51,536 bases of DNA from Candidatus Latescibacterota bacterium (GTDB lineage Bacteria; Latescibacterota; UBA2968; UBA8231). Position 1 is the stretch's first letter. Every line of letters begins with the position of its first letter. The translations under genes were made by a program, and so were the position numbers. The stretch is from assembly GCA_022820485.1 (NCBI GenBank), contig JAJEFJ010000018.1, forward strand, positions 1 through 51,536, given 5' to 3'. Shown here piece by piece: positions 16,829 to 25,731 of this stretch. The notes beneath the pieces are model-generated. The model was not told the DNA's origin. It did no database searches and saw only the letters and a list, made by a program, of their open reading frames with translations.

Positions 16829-18196
16829 CTAAAAGTTGTAGCCCACGCCGATGACGAGGCGATTGATCGCGTAGTCCTCGCTAAGGACGTTGTCTGAGAA
16901 TTCTTCTACTTGCTTGAACGCACCCCGCACCCAAGCTAGATCTATTTGCATGGCCTCATCGACCAATATCCCGGCCCCGAGGGTAATAAAGCGCCGGTCT
17001 TCTTCAATGCGGATGGGCGGATCGTCGGAACTGGGGTCGCGCGGGCCGATAAAGGGAACCGGGTCCACGAAATAGCCGGCCCGCAGATCCAGCGCCACGA
17101 CCGGCACCCGGTACTCGGCACCTAAGTGGTAGCGCAAGACATCTCTGTACTGCGTTTCAAACGAGGTATCAGCGCGCAAGCCGTAGTCATCGGCCCCTTT
17201 GTACTCGCTCTGCGACCACTCAGCCAAATGCAGGCTGCCCGCCAGCGTCAGGCCCGGCACAGCCTCGGCCGAAGCGCCCACGCCGAACTCAAACGGCAGC
17301 GCGAGTTCGTACGTGCTGCGCCCAACCTCGTCCGGGAAATTCCCCACAGTTCCGTCGTCGCACTCAACCGAGCTGTAATTATCTGCAAGGGGCGAGTCTG
17401 GAGTACCTTCTGGGAATAAGTGTTGGCAAGGGTTTGGTTTGTCATAGGATGAGGGACCGCGGAAGACATAGCGAATTTCGTGCGTCCCTCCAGTCGCAAA
17501 CGTCGCGCCCAACCTGTAGCGCGGATTGTCGCGCGGCGTGCGCAGCATCGCGCCCAATACGGCATACGGAGTCCACTTATATTCGTCTGTAAAGGTGTCG
17601 CGCACGAGAAAGCGCTGCTCGTAGAATCCGTCCTGCAGATCGGCCCAGTCAAATTCACTGACGGCCTCGTCTTCGCCGCTGACTAAACCAAAGGTCGCGC
17701 CCAGTGAAACAGCCGGCGACACGTCGATGGCAGCAGACACGCCGGCCAGCGCCATCTCGCCCTCGTGCTGGAAGGTGTGGTCCGTAGCAAGGCCCGCGGA
17801 GTCACCTTGTTGATTGAGGCTCCAGTCGAAGTCCTTGATGCGGGTAAAGCCAGCCGCCAAGACCAAGCTGCCGCGATAGACTGGATAGGGATAGACAAAG
17901 CCCAGCGAGCCAAAGCGCGTATTGGTCAGCTCGCTGCTCCCCGGCGTGCCGTTGAAAACCGAGTCGTTGGCGCGGCTGTTGCGCAGCAACGAAACCTGCA
18001 CCTCGCGCTGCTGCATCTGGGCCAAGCCCGCCGGATTCCAGTACATGGCCGTGAAATCGTCGGCCACCCCAACAAAGGCCCCGCCCATGCCCATGGCCCG
18101 CACCCCAACTCCAGCAAAGTTGTCGATGGCCCGCTCCTCTTGGGCCACCGCGCCGCGGACCCACACGCAAAGCAAAGCAATAGCCAGTATTTTCAT
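16829..18196 (-). CDS. OmpP1/FadL-family outer-membrane barrel
   Basis: 455 residues with a signal peptide (about 1-18). The N-terminal block GVRAMGMGGAFVGVADD followed by FTAMYWNPAGLAQM is the classic plug signature of the FadL/TodX family. The remainder is beta-rich with the C-terminal barrel signal VIGVGYNF. FadL proteins import long-chain fatty acids or other hydrophobic compounds; in Bacteroidota the T9SS shuttle protein PorV belongs to the same superfamily. The gene overlaps the stop of the preceding gene by 4 nt (ATGA) and lies in the same strand run as a PorX-like regulator, so a PorV-like role is possible but unproven; a hydrophobic-substrate channel is the default reading. Confidence 0.85.
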   Translation of the reverse strand: MKILAIALLCVWVRGAVAQEERAIDNFAGVGVRAMGMGGAFVGVADDFTAMYWNPAGLAQMQQREVQVSLLRNSRANDSVFNGTPGSSELTNTRFGSLGFVYPYPVYRGSLVLAAGFTRIKDFDWSLNQQGDSAGLATDHTFQHEGEMALAGVSAAIDVSPAVSLGATFGLVSGEDEAVSEFDWADLQDGFYEQRFLVRDTFTDEYKWTPYAVLGAMLRTPRDNPRYRLGATFATGGTHEIRYVFRGPSSYDKPNPCQHLFPEGTPDSPLADNYSSVECDDGTVGNFPDEVGRSTYELALPFEFGVGASAEAVPGLTLAGSLHLAEWSQSEYKGADDYGLRADTSFETQYRDVLRYHLGAEYRVPVVALDLRAGYFVDPVPFIGPRDPSSDDPPIRIEEDRRFITLGAGILVDEAMQIDLAWVRGAFKQVEEFSDNVLSEDYAINRLVIGVGYNF

Positions 18197-18921
18197 CGGA
18201 ATTTCCTCCTGTACGTGACGGACAACTCCCGAATGGACTGGGAGCCGAAGTGATCGCTTTCCAGCGCGTTTTTAAGATAATACCCGACCCTTAGCTGCGG
18301 CGCTACGGTCCAGGCCCCTCCGATGTTCAAATAGCCTTCTGCCACGCCCTGACCTTGTAGGCCGTTGTTGCGGCCCAAGTCGTATTCGGCGAATAGAGCC
18401 ATAAATCGCAAGCTCTTGTCGATACCCAACCACGCAGACCAGTCGCCGTCGTCGGCATCTTCGCGTGACAGATTGACGCCGGCATGGACGCCGAGTTCCC
18501 CTAGCATTGAGTTGTAATTCTTGCTCAGTGCCAGATATATGCCTTTGGATTTGACTTGGTAGCGCTGATCTTGATACGGCCCGATGCCTTGGGAATCGAA
18601 GCCCAACAGCAGCGCCGGCCACGTGTACCCTTCTTCGATGATTCGGCACCGAGCAGCCACTGCCACGCGCGGGTACCAACCGACCGCACCGGTGCCAATG
18701 AGTTGCTCGCCGCCAAAAGACGCGCCCACGCTCAGCCGCTTGAGCACGCCAACGTGCAAGCGGCCGACAGCTCCCCCATCGACAAACAGGCGAACATTCA
18801 CCGCATAGTGCCCCTTATTGACCAATCCGGCCGTCGGGCTATCGACCAAGCTCGTCAACTCGGCTCGGTCAGCCGCGGCCGGACCAACGGCAATGCAAAG
18901 ACACAGTATTAGCCGCTGCAA
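18193..18921 (-). CDS. Predicted outer-membrane protein, function unknown
   Basis: 242 residues with a signal peptide (about 1-17). The text alternates hydrophobic and polar residues as beta-strands do (GVNLSRED, LRVGYYLKNAL) and ends with ELSVTYRRKFR. The segment VDSPTAGLVNKGHYAVNVRLF near residue 27 resembles the start of YjbH-like or other small barrel families, but I do not recognise a defined family. It starts 24 nt after the tsaE stop and overlaps the FadL-type gene by 4 nt, so all three are likely co-transcribed. Confidence 0.72.
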   Translation of the reverse strand: MQRLILCLCIAVGPAAADRAELTSLVDSPTAGLVNKGHYAVNVRLFVDGGAVGRLHVGVLKRLSVGASFGGEQLIGTGAVGWYPRVAVAARCRIIEEGYTWPALLLGFDSQGIGPYQDQRYQVKSKGIYLALSKNYNSMLGELGVHAGVNLSREDADDGDWSAWLGIDKSLRFMALFAEYDLGRNNGLQGQGVAEGYLNIGGAWTVAPQLRVGYYLKNALESDHFGSQSIRELSVTYRRKFR

Positions 18922-18945
18922 AGTCCCCTCCCTGTAGCCAATTTC

Positions 18946-19401
18946 TCAGAACTCTATTTCTTCTACCCCATCCCCTTGCAAGGTAATGCGCCGCTCGCAA
19001 GCCTCCCCGTGCTCTAGCCACACGTGGCAGCACTTATCGGGCAGCGATCCATCGGCGCGCTCGGCCCACTCGACCAAGCAGACGCCGTGGCCGTAAAAGT
19101 ACTCTTCTGCTCCTAATTCCTCAAGCTCTTCAACTCCCCCCAGCCTATAGAGGTCAAAGTGATAGATGGGCAGATCGCGGCCCCTACATTGCCCGACGTA
19201 CTCGTTGATTAAGATAAAGGTCGGACTGGTGACGTAATCGGCCACTTGCAAAGCCTCGCACACACCTTGAATCATGCAGGTCTTGCCGCTGCCCAAGTCG
19301 CCGCGGAAGGCGACCACATCGCCCGGTGCCAAGCGGCGGCCTAGCGCAACGCCCAGCGCGTGGGTCTGGGCCGCCGAGTGGGTGGTGAAAACCTTTTTCA
19401 C
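18946..19401 (-). CDS. tsaE: tRNA threonylcarbamoyladenosine biosynthesis ATPase TsaE
   Basis: 151 residues, normal length for TsaE. Walker A GDLGSGKT at 34-41, then the family blocks TSPTFILINEY, HFDLYRL and VCLVEWAER. TsaE is the cytoplasmic ATPase that works with TsaB and TsaD to form t6A at position 37 of ANN-decoding tRNAs. The gene begins 5 nt after the stop of the PorX-like regulator. To my knowledge the same neighbour pair occurs in Bacteroidota genomes. Confidence 0.95.
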   Translation of the reverse strand: MKKVFTTHSAAQTHALGVALGRRLAPGDVVAFRGDLGSGKTCMIQGVCEALQVADYVTSPTFILINEYVGQCRGRDLPIYHFDLYRLGGVEELEELGAEEYFYGHGVCLVEWAERADGSLPDKCCHVWLEHGEACERRITLQGDGVEEIEF

Positions 19402-19406
19402 GTTCC

Positions 19407-20966
19407 CTACTTGGGCTCCATAATCGCCACGGGCAAAATCATTTCTTCCAAGGAAATACCGCCGTGCTGGAAGCTGCCCTTGTAGCGGCGCTGGTACTTG
19501 TTGAACTGGGTCGGATAGACAAAGTAAAAATCCTCGCGAGCGATGACGAAGCTATGACCGAGGCCCGCCGCAGGCAGCCCGTAGGCCTGTGGATCGGCGA
19601 TCAGCAGCGCGTCCTTTTCCTCGCAGCGGAGATTCTGACCGTACTTGTAGCGCAGACTCGAAGACGTGCTGCGGTCCCCATGCACCACCGAAGCGCGCGT
19701 ACCGCGCATGGATCCGTGGTCGGTCGTCAGTACTACCACTGCGTCGGTGCGGGCAATGCCCTTGAGGGTCTCAAAAAGCGACGCATTGCCAAACCACGTC
19801 TGCACCAAGGCGCGAAAGGCCGCCTCGTTAGGTGCCATTTCCTTGAGCAGGTCCGACTGCGCTTGGCTGTGTACCAGCATGTCGAGAAAATTGTACACCA
19901 CCGATACAAGCGGCCACTTGCCCAGCGAGGGTATCTTGCGGGTCAATTTCCGCGCCTCGCTGGTGTCTAGCACTTTGACGTAGTGCGAACCCGGTTTGAG
20001 TGCGACGCCCATGTCGCGGACCAAATCGTCGATGAATTGGTGCTCGTGCCGGTTGAGGCTGTATTCGTTGTCTTGGGCCTCGTCCCATAGGGTGCGGTAC
20101 TTGTCGGCGATCTCTTTGGGAAAAAGCCCGCTGAAGATCGCGTTGCGCGCAAAGGGCGTGGCCGTCGGCAAAATCGAGTAGTGGTAGGAGCGTTTGATGT
20201 TGAAGTACTCAGCTAACTGAGGCTCCATCACCATCCAGTGATCTAAGCGCAGACAATCGACTACGATAAAGAATACCTGTCGGCCCTGTTCGAGATAGGG
20301 CACCACTAATTCGGGCACCACATCCACCGACAAGGGCGGCGAATCCTCTTCGTCTGCTATCCAGCGCGTGTAATGCTGCTCGACAAAGCGCCCGAACTCG
20401 CGGTTGCACTCGCGCCGCTGATCCCCAATCATCTGACTGAGCCCGGCGTCGCCCAAGCGCGCCACTTCGATGTCCCACTCGCAAAGCTGCCGATGTACAT
20501 CAATCCACGTCTGCCAAGTCGCGCCCGCAATCTGCTCGCGGATCTGGCCAGCCCGCGAGACGTAGTGCTGCCCGGCTTGGCTTTGGCGAATCTGCCGCGC
20601 GTCGAGGAGTTGTTTGCAAGCCATGAAAATCTGGCTGGGATTGACCGGCTTCGTCAGGTAGTTGTCGATGCGGCGGCCAATGGCCTCGTTCATCAGGTGT
20701 TCTTCTTCGTTCTTGGTGATCATAATCACCGGCACGTTGGGATCGGCCATCTTGATTTGCTCTAAGGTCGAAAGCCCGTCCAGCCCCGGCATCATCTCGT
20801 CGAGCAGCACGATGTCAAAGGGCGCTTGGGCAATCAGGGCGATGGCGTCCTTGCCGTTGCTCACCGGCGTCACCGCGTAGCCCCTTTCGTCGAGAAAGCG
20901 CCGGTGAGCGCGCAGTAAGTCGATCTCGTCGTCGGCCCAGAGTATCTTTCGCTTGTCCCCTTCCAT
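19407..20966 (-). CDS. porX: PorX-like response regulator with PglZ (alkaline phosphatase fold) domain
   Basis: 519 residues. Residues 5-120 are a CheY-type receiver with acidic pair D12-D13, phosphoacceptor D56 (LLDEMMPG) and K106 (YLTKP). A helical middle leads to a PglZ domain from about residue 215, with metal-site blocks VVDCLRLDHW, PTATPFARNAIFSG, TTDHGSMRG and HSFVIARED. This architecture is that of PorX, the regulator of type IX secretion in Porphyromonas gingivalis, whose PglZ domain has been reported to be a zinc phosphodiesterase. No DNA-binding domain is present. The upstream neighbour is a histidine kinase (62 nt gap), a plausible partner; tsaE follows after 5 nt. Confidence 0.9.
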   Translation of the reverse strand: MEGDKRKILWADDEIDLLRAHRRFLDERGYAVTPVSNGKDAIALIAQAPFDIVLLDEMMPGLDGLSTLEQIKMADPNVPVIMITKNEEEHLMNEAIGRRIDNYLTKPVNPSQIFMACKQLLDARQIRQSQAGQHYVSRAGQIREQIAGATWQTWIDVHRQLCEWDIEVARLGDAGLSQMIGDQRRECNREFGRFVEQHYTRWIADEEDSPPLSVDVVPELVVPYLEQGRQVFFIVVDCLRLDHWMVMEPQLAEYFNIKRSYHYSILPTATPFARNAIFSGLFPKEIADKYRTLWDEAQDNEYSLNRHEHQFIDDLVRDMGVALKPGSHYVKVLDTSEARKLTRKIPSLGKWPLVSVVYNFLDMLVHSQAQSDLLKEMAPNEAAFRALVQTWFGNASLFETLKGIARTDAVVVLTTDHGSMRGTRASVVHGDRSTSSSLRYKYGQNLRCEEKDALLIADPQAYGLPAAGLGHSFVIAREDFYFVYPTQFNKYQRRYKGSFQHGGISLEEMILPVAIMEPK

Positions 20967-21028
20967 ACGTTGCCTTTAGCTGTAGAATTCCGTTCCTACC
21001 AATAACGCTTTATGCCCGAGTCCGTTCC

Positions 21029-22825
21029 TCAACTCAAAGGCAAAACCACCTCAAAGGTCGTACCCTCGCCCGGCGCACTATGCACCAAGCTGATCTTGCC
21101 CTTGTGGTATTCTTCGACGATGCGCTTGACAAACACCAGCCCCAATCCCCAACCGCGCTTCTTGGTGCTGAACCCCGGCTCGAAGATGCGCTTGACGTGC
21201 TCGGGTTCAATGCCCCGTCCGTCGTCCTCAAACGCGATCTGCACGGCGCGGCTTGCGGGCAAAAGCTCCATGCGGATGCGCAAGCGGCCCGCCTGACCGT
21301 CCATGGCGTCAATGGCGTTTTTGCACAGATTCTCAAACGCCCAGCTCATCAATTCGGCATTGATCGGCACCAGAGGCAGCTCGCCTAGGCATTCTAGTTC
21401 GATTTCCTGTCGCCCAAACTGGGGGACCCGACGCCGGAAGTATTCTATCGTCTCCTCCAGCACGGCTGCTAGGTCCTTTTCTTTTAGTTCGGGTACCGAG
21501 CCGATCTGGCTGAAGCGCGAGGCAATTTGGTCGAGGCGACGCATGTCCTGCTGTATCTCCCCGACCATCTGATCGACGCGCTCCCAACGCTCATCGCGGT
21601 CCGGTCTCGGGGCGGCGGCAACCTCGCCGCGCAGCAGTTCCAGCCATCCAGACAGCGAGGAGAGGGGAGTCCCGAGCTGGTGGGCCGTCTCCTTGGCCAT
21701 GCCCACCCAGAGCGAGCGCTGTTGGCTGCGCTTAATGTTGCGGTAGCCGATATAGCCGACGAGCAGAAAGAGGAACAACACGCCGATCTGCACAAAAGGG
21801 ACGAGGGAAATCCGACCGACCAAGCTCGTGTCGCCATAGTGGATATAGTGCTCAGCCGGGATCCTGAACTCCAGGGGTGGACGCTGGTTAGCCAAGCTAT
21901 CGACAAAGGACCGAAGCTGATCTTGGACCGCTTGGGTGGGATCGTCGCTGACTAGCGGCAGCCCAGCCCCCACCCAAGCCCTAAATTGACCCTCGGCGTC
22001 TTCGATGATCGCATTGGTCTCGTCCCAATGCAGATAGCTGAAGCCAGCGGCCGGCACGCTGAAGGACAGCGGTTCTTCGGCCTTCAGCTCCTGCAATGCC
22101 CGTTGCACCTCGGCGAGGGCAACCACCGAAGTGTCGCCACTCACGGGCAGGCCCGCCCCCTGCCAAGCGGCAATGGTCCCTTGCGTATCCGTAATAACCG
22201 CACGCTCCCCCTCGCAGTAGAGTCGCCCTAGGGTCTCCGGCGACCAATAAAAGGGAATAGGCGGATTCTGAATGTCCATTTCCTCGATCAGCCTGTGCAA
22301 CTGAGCAGGCGAAGCAGCAGGCGCGTCCACTGCTTTGCTGCGCCAGAACGCCCAGTCTCCCAATAAGCTCGAAGTATCGATGTCCTCGGCCTGGATGATC
22401 TCGCCGCGGTGATTGGTGATAATGCGCGGGAAATCGACTTTAGTGATCACCTCGGTGAAGAGGGTGGGGATTTGGCCTTCAGATGCCTGCGGTGCGAACG
22501 ATATCAGGTGCGCATAGAGATCGACCCGGTTCTTTTCGTGTTCGCGCAATTCGGCGATGATCGATTCGTTGTAGAGCAGGAAGGCCAAGATAGCGGCAAT
22601 GCTGCCGAGAAAGATGTACGCGCGGAAAACCGGCGACGCACCCAAGCTGGCTAGGGCACCGCGACGCCAGCGCCGCCAGCCACGGGCGGGCGACGCTCCT
22701 TTTGCCGGGCGCTGCCGAGCATCCGCAGGTACCGCGATCTCCTCTATTGGAACCGAGCGGCGGTGCCGGCGGCGCTTGGACTCAGGATGGTCGCGTTGGC
22801 TCATCAGCAATAAGAAAAAATCCAT
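21029..22825 (-). CDS. Sensor histidine kinase with triplicated extracytoplasmic sensor
   Basis: 598 residues (or 591 from the ATG at 22804; neither start has a clear ribosome site). A basic N-terminus precedes TM1 (about 67-86). The extracytoplasmic part 90-340 is followed by TM2 (about 343-362). The phosphoacceptor H382 lies in AKETAHQLGTPLSSL. The ATPase domain has the N box ENLCKNAIDAM, G1 DDGRGIEP and G2 GWGLGLVFV. The KETAHQLGTP form is, as I recall, typical of Bacteroidota kinases. The sensor appears to hold three copies of one module, each with a turn like D.xG, W..aglP and a closing Y-x-(H/C)-(W/Y/E) block (about 134-206, 210-268, 273-333). Likely partner of the adjacent PorX-like regulator. 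Signal unknown. Confidence 0.87.
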   Translation of the reverse strand: MDFFLLLMSQRDHPESKRRRHRRSVPIEEIAVPADARQRPAKGASPARGWRRWRRGALASLGASPVFRAYIFLGSIAAILAFLLYNESIIAELREHEKNRVDLYAHLISFAPQASEGQIPTLFTEVITKVDFPRIITNHRGEIIQAEDIDTSSLLGDWAFWRSKAVDAPAASPAQLHRLIEEMDIQNPPIPFYWSPETLGRLYCEGERAVITDTQGTIAAWQGAGLPVSGDTSVVALAEVQRALQELKAEEPLSFSVPAAGFSYLHWDETNAIIEDAEGQFRAWVGAGLPLVSDDPTQAVQDQLRSFVDSLANQRPPLEFRIPAEHYIHYGDTSLVGRISLVPFVQIGVLFLFLLVGYIGYRNIKRSQQRSLWVGMAKETAHQLGTPLSSLSGWLELLRGEVAAAPRPDRDERWERVDQMVGEIQQDMRRLDQIASRFSQIGSVPELKEKDLAAVLEETIEYFRRRVPQFGRQEIELECLGELPLVPINAELMSWAFENLCKNAIDAMDGQAGRLRIRMELLPASRAVQIAFEDDGRGIEPEHVKRIFEPGFSTKKRGWGLGLVFVKRIVEEYHKGKISLVHSAPGEGTTFEVVLPLS

Positions 22826-22877
22826 CGGCAGCGAGCGGCGCAGATGGATTTTTCACGCAAAAACGAAGTGGGGAACG

Positions 22878-23330
22878 CTATTTCTTTTGGACTTGTGGTC
22901 TAGGCTCAGGCGGGTGGGGCTTTGCCGCTGCGCCGCCCGAGGCACCCGTTGCCAGCGACTCGCTCTTTTTCTGGTGGTTTTCCATCGAACAAGAGCCGTG
23001 AAAAATCGCACCCTCGGAGACCGAGAACGAGTCGGTGTACACGTCGCCGGTAAAGCGCGACTGCGAGTCCAACCGCACCTTATCGGCGTGCACGGTGCCA
23101 TTCACGACGCCGTCGATGTACGCGTCTTTGCACTGCAAAGTAGCATCGACCTCGCCCGACTGGCTGATCGTTAGCTCCCCCGTACAGGTCAGTTCGCCCT
23201 TGAATTCGCCGTCTATTCGGACGCTGTTATCTACCGTCAGCTTGCCTTCAAAGTGGCTACCGCGACCGATGATCGTATTGAGCGCTTGTCCGTTGCTAAC
23301 GGCAGTACCCTTCTTTTTGTTACCCAGCAT
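22878..23330 (-). CDS. Bactofilin (DUF583) cytoskeletal protein
   Basis: 150 residues from the ATG at 23330, chosen because it has an upstream AGGTA-type ribosome site and gives the usual short bactofilin N-terminus (MLGNKKKG); an in-frame extension to 23459 is unlikely. Residues about 18-115 are the bactofilin right-handed beta-helix with strand repeats (GSHFEGKLTVDNSVRIDGEF, GEVDATLQCKDAYIDGVVNG). The tail is Pro/Lys-rich. Bactofilins polymerise without nucleotide and organise cell-wall or polar structures at the inner membrane. It is followed after 52 nt by the histidine kinase. Confidence 0.93.
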   Translation of the reverse strand: MLGNKKKGTAVSNGQALNTIIGRGSHFEGKLTVDNSVRIDGEFKGELTCTGELTISQSGEVDATLQCKDAYIDGVVNGTVHADKVRLDSQSRFTGDVYTDSFSVSEGAIFHGSCSMENHQKKSESLATGASGGAAAKPHPPEPRPQVQKK

Positions 23331-23427
23331 TTCTATACCTAACTGTTGCGCGTTTCCACGACTCCTCAACCGTGATTTTTGGAATATACAATACAGCATT
23401 GGGCGAATCAACAAACGGTGCGCCGCA

Positions 23428-24603
23428 TCAATTGGCCGAGCGCTTCTTGCGGGAGGCACGCAGGGCCTTGCGGATTTCCTCCTGATCCTGCAGTTGCTCG
23501 CTGACCACCATGGCGACCTCGCTCGTCAGACCCTCGACCGAGGTAGTAGTAATCACCGGAATGCCGTGGGCGGCACTCGTTTCAATGAGATAGTCCTGAA
23601 TTTTAAGGATCTCTTCCAAGTACTTCATATAGCGATGAGCCGAGCGCGACGGAGCTTCGCTGGCGCGCTGGGCAAAGCGGTCCTCAAAGGCGTCGCGACC
23701 AGGCAATTCCAAACAGATGGGTGTGATAAAAGCGTCGCCAGCGTATCCCTCTAAGTCCAGCATATCGCTGATTAGGTGTACACCGTCAATGATGACGCTG
23801 GTGTTTTCCTCAATACAGCGGCTGATGATGGCCTTGACCCCAACGCAGACGCTGCGCGCCTGCTCGCGAAACCCGGCGACGACCGCGTCGAGATGACCAG
23901 TCGCAGGAACGGCCTTATAGGCGGTGTACGAGGAGGTGTGCAGGGCCGGCACCAACTCCTGTGCAAGCGTCAAGCGCATGACTTGGCGCAAATCATCGGT
24001 AGCTACCACCCGGGGAATATCGAGCAAATTGGCCAGCGCAATCGCCAACGAGGTCTTGCCGACCCCGCTGGCACCGCCGATGAGGATGATCAGGGGTTTA
24101 TCTACATCGCCCCAAGCGCGCCACAAGCGGTAGCGCTCGGCAAAGGACTTGTCAAAGGACTTTTCGATCAGCTCGGCCGCCAAATCCTCCAACTCCCAAT
24201 GCGCGATATGCTGGCGGCGCTGGTCGATCAAGCGAGCTTCAATCGTCTGTGCAATCTCGTAGCTCTGGTCTGGGGGCAGCCCAGACGCCTGAATGGAATC
24301 CGACAGCAACTCCTTGGAAAAAGGCCGCGACCCACTCTTGCGCTCGACGATGATGGTGGTGGGCTGGCGCTCCCAGAAAATTAGGTCGCCGACCTCGTGC
24401 GTGTCGAACCCCTTGCGAATGGCCCTATGTACGAGCTGCACCATCTCCTTCTTGCGCACCAGTTCTGCTTTGCCCAAAGACGCGCGCACCGCATTGGCCA
24501 CAGCGCGGGCGTCTTCGTGACTAAAGCCGCGCTCAATCAGGTAATGCACCAGCATTCCGCGCATAAAGGGGATGCGCTTTTTGCCATCGACTATGGTTGC
24601 CAC
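23428..24603 (-). CDS. 2-phosphoglycerate kinase-like protein (ATP-cone plus P-loop kinase)
   Basis: 391 residues. The N-terminal part holds ATP-cone-like helical regions (about 5-65 and 85-150; VERKSGSRPFSKELLSDSI is typical). The kinase domain starts at LIILIGGASGVGKTS with Walker A at 177-184, followed by VVATDDLRQVMR and VIIDGVHL. This is the layout of the 2-phosphoglycerate kinase family, which in thermophilic methanogens makes 2,3-bisphosphoglycerate for cyclic 2,3-diphosphoglycerate. Bacterial homologues are common but their substrate is not established. It follows the epimerase gene by 15 nt and may share its promoter. Confidence 0.82.
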   Translation of the reverse strand: MATIVDGKKRIPFMRGMLVHYLIERGFSHEDARAVANAVRASLGKAELVRKKEMVQLVHRAIRKGFDTHEVGDLIFWERQPTTIIVERKSGSRPFSKELLSDSIQASGLPPDQSYEIAQTIEARLIDQRRQHIAHWELEDLAAELIEKSFDKSFAERYRLWRAWGDVDKPLIILIGGASGVGKTSLAIALANLLDIPRVVATDDLRQVMRLTLAQELVPALHTSSYTAYKAVPATGHLDAVVAGFREQARSVCVGVKAIISRCIEENTSVIIDGVHLISDMLDLEGYAGDAFITPICLELPGRDAFEDRFAQRASEAPSRSAHRYMKYLEEILKIQDYLIETSAAHGIPVITTTSVEGLTSEVAMVVSEQLQDQEEIRKALRASRKKRSAN

Positions 24604-24618
24604 GATGAGTGGTTCCTT

Positions 24619-25566
24619 TTATTGCCTCGCAACGTTGGGGTCTTCCCACGCCGCAATCGTCTGCTCCAATCCCTCGACAAACCCAACCCTCGGCTCGTAG
24701 CCCAATTCGGCCCGGGCGCGCGATATATCGGCTGACGAGAGGTGGATATCGCCCGCCCGAGGCGGGGCGAACATCGGCACCAACTCGGTCCCTAAGATTT
24801 GATTGAGCGCAGCGATCAATTCCAGCAACGACGCGCTGCGACCGCAGCCGATATTGTATATCCGCCCGGCGACTCCCGGAGTAGTACTGGCCCTCATATT
24901 GGCCTCTACCACATCGCCCACATAGACAAAATCGCGCGATTGGTGGCCGTCGCCGCAAACGGTTGGCGACTCGCCGGCTCGCATCCGCGCGACGAAAATC
25001 GAGATGACGCCCGAGTACGGGGAAGACGGCACCTGCCGAGGGCCAAAGACATTGAAGTAGCGCAAGCCAACCACCTCCAAGCCGTAAATCTGGCTATACA
25101 CTCGGGCGTAGTGCTCGCCCATAACCTTGGAAACCGCGTAGGGCGACTCGGGTTCGGGCGGCATGTCTTCGCGCTTGGGCATTTGCGGGTTGTTGCCATA
25201 CACTGCGGCCGAACTGGGAAAAACCACTCGGCGCACCCCCGCCTGCTGCGCCGCTTCCAACAGCCGCAGCGTTCCCACGGCGTTGACTTCCTGATCGACG
25301 AGGGGCTGTTCGACCGAAGCGGGCACCGACACGATGGCGGCGTGGTGCAGGACGCAATCGACCTGCTGCACGACCTCGGCGAGCAAGGCCGCGTCGCGGA
25401 TATCGCCCTCGACGAACTCTATCTCGCCTAGGATGGCAGCCAAGTTTTCGCGCCGCCCCGTGCTCAAGTCGTCGAGAACCCGCACTGTGTGTCCTTCTTC
25501 ACACAAGCGCTGACACAGATGAGAACCAATAAATCCCGCTCCACCCGTAACCAAATACCGACTCAT
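24619..25566 (-). CDS. NAD-dependent nucleotide-sugar epimerase (UDP-glucose/GlcNAc 4-epimerase-like)
   Basis: 315 residues from the ATG at 25566, which has an AGGA ribosome site and places the NAD motif GGAGFIGSH at residues 8-16; the open frame extends 48 codons further upstream without homology. Catalytic S119 (PSSAAVYG), Y143 and K147 (YAVSK) of an extended short-chain dehydrogenase are present. LRYFNVFGPRQ and PYSGVISIF resemble WbpP/GalE-type UDP-hexose 4-epimerases, with the larger pocket family that acts on N-acetyl sugars possible. It supplies sugar nucleotides for surface polysaccharide or lipopolysaccharide. First gene of the minus-strand run toward the bactofilin and kinase. Confidence 0.88.
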   Translation of the reverse strand: MSRYLVTGGAGFIGSHLCQRLCEEGHTVRVLDDLSTGRRENLAAILGEIEFVEGDIRDAALLAEVVQQVDCVLHHAAIVSVPASVEQPLVDQEVNAVGTLRLLEAAQQAGVRRVVFPSSAAVYGNNPQMPKREDMPPEPESPYAVSKVMGEHYARVYSQIYGLEVVGLRYFNVFGPRQVPSSPYSGVISIFVARMRAGESPTVCGDGHQSRDFVYVGDVVEANMRASTTPGVAGRIYNIGCGRSASLLELIAALNQILGTELVPMFAPPRAGDIHLSSADISRARAELGYEPRVGFVEGLEQTIAAWEDPNVARQ

Positions 25567-25648
25567 ATTTCCTCGCATCAAAGTTGATTGCGCTAATATA
25601 GCAACGCCAAGGCGACCGCGCACAACGCCTTGAGCAGCGCAATCGACT

Positions 25649-25676
25649 TGTTGATTTTCGCCTGTGCTTGTATATT
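25649..25676 (+). promoter_or_regulatory. Candidate promoter of zwf
   Basis: TTGTTG (25649-25654) and TATATT (25671-25676) with 16 nt between. Transcription would start near 25683, at the foot of two consecutive hairpins before zwf. Partial match to the sigma-70 consensus only. Confidence 0.4.
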
Positions 25677-25683
25677 TGCAAAA

Positions 25684-25731
25684 CTCACACGAGGCGGTGT
25701 GGGAGGCCATGGCGTGCGCTGTGGCCTTTTT
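25684..25731 (+). promoter_or_regulatory. Leader with terminator-like hairpin just before zwf (possible attenuator)
   Basis: CACAC/GTGTG form a first hairpin (about 25687-25702). AGGCCA (25704-25709) and TGGCCT (25722-25727) form a second stem that is followed at once by TTTTT. The second has the form of an intrinsic terminator, yet lies only about 20 nt upstream of the zwf start on the same strand, and no plus-strand gene precedes it. This fits transcription attenuation of the zwf-glk operon. Confidence 0.5.
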
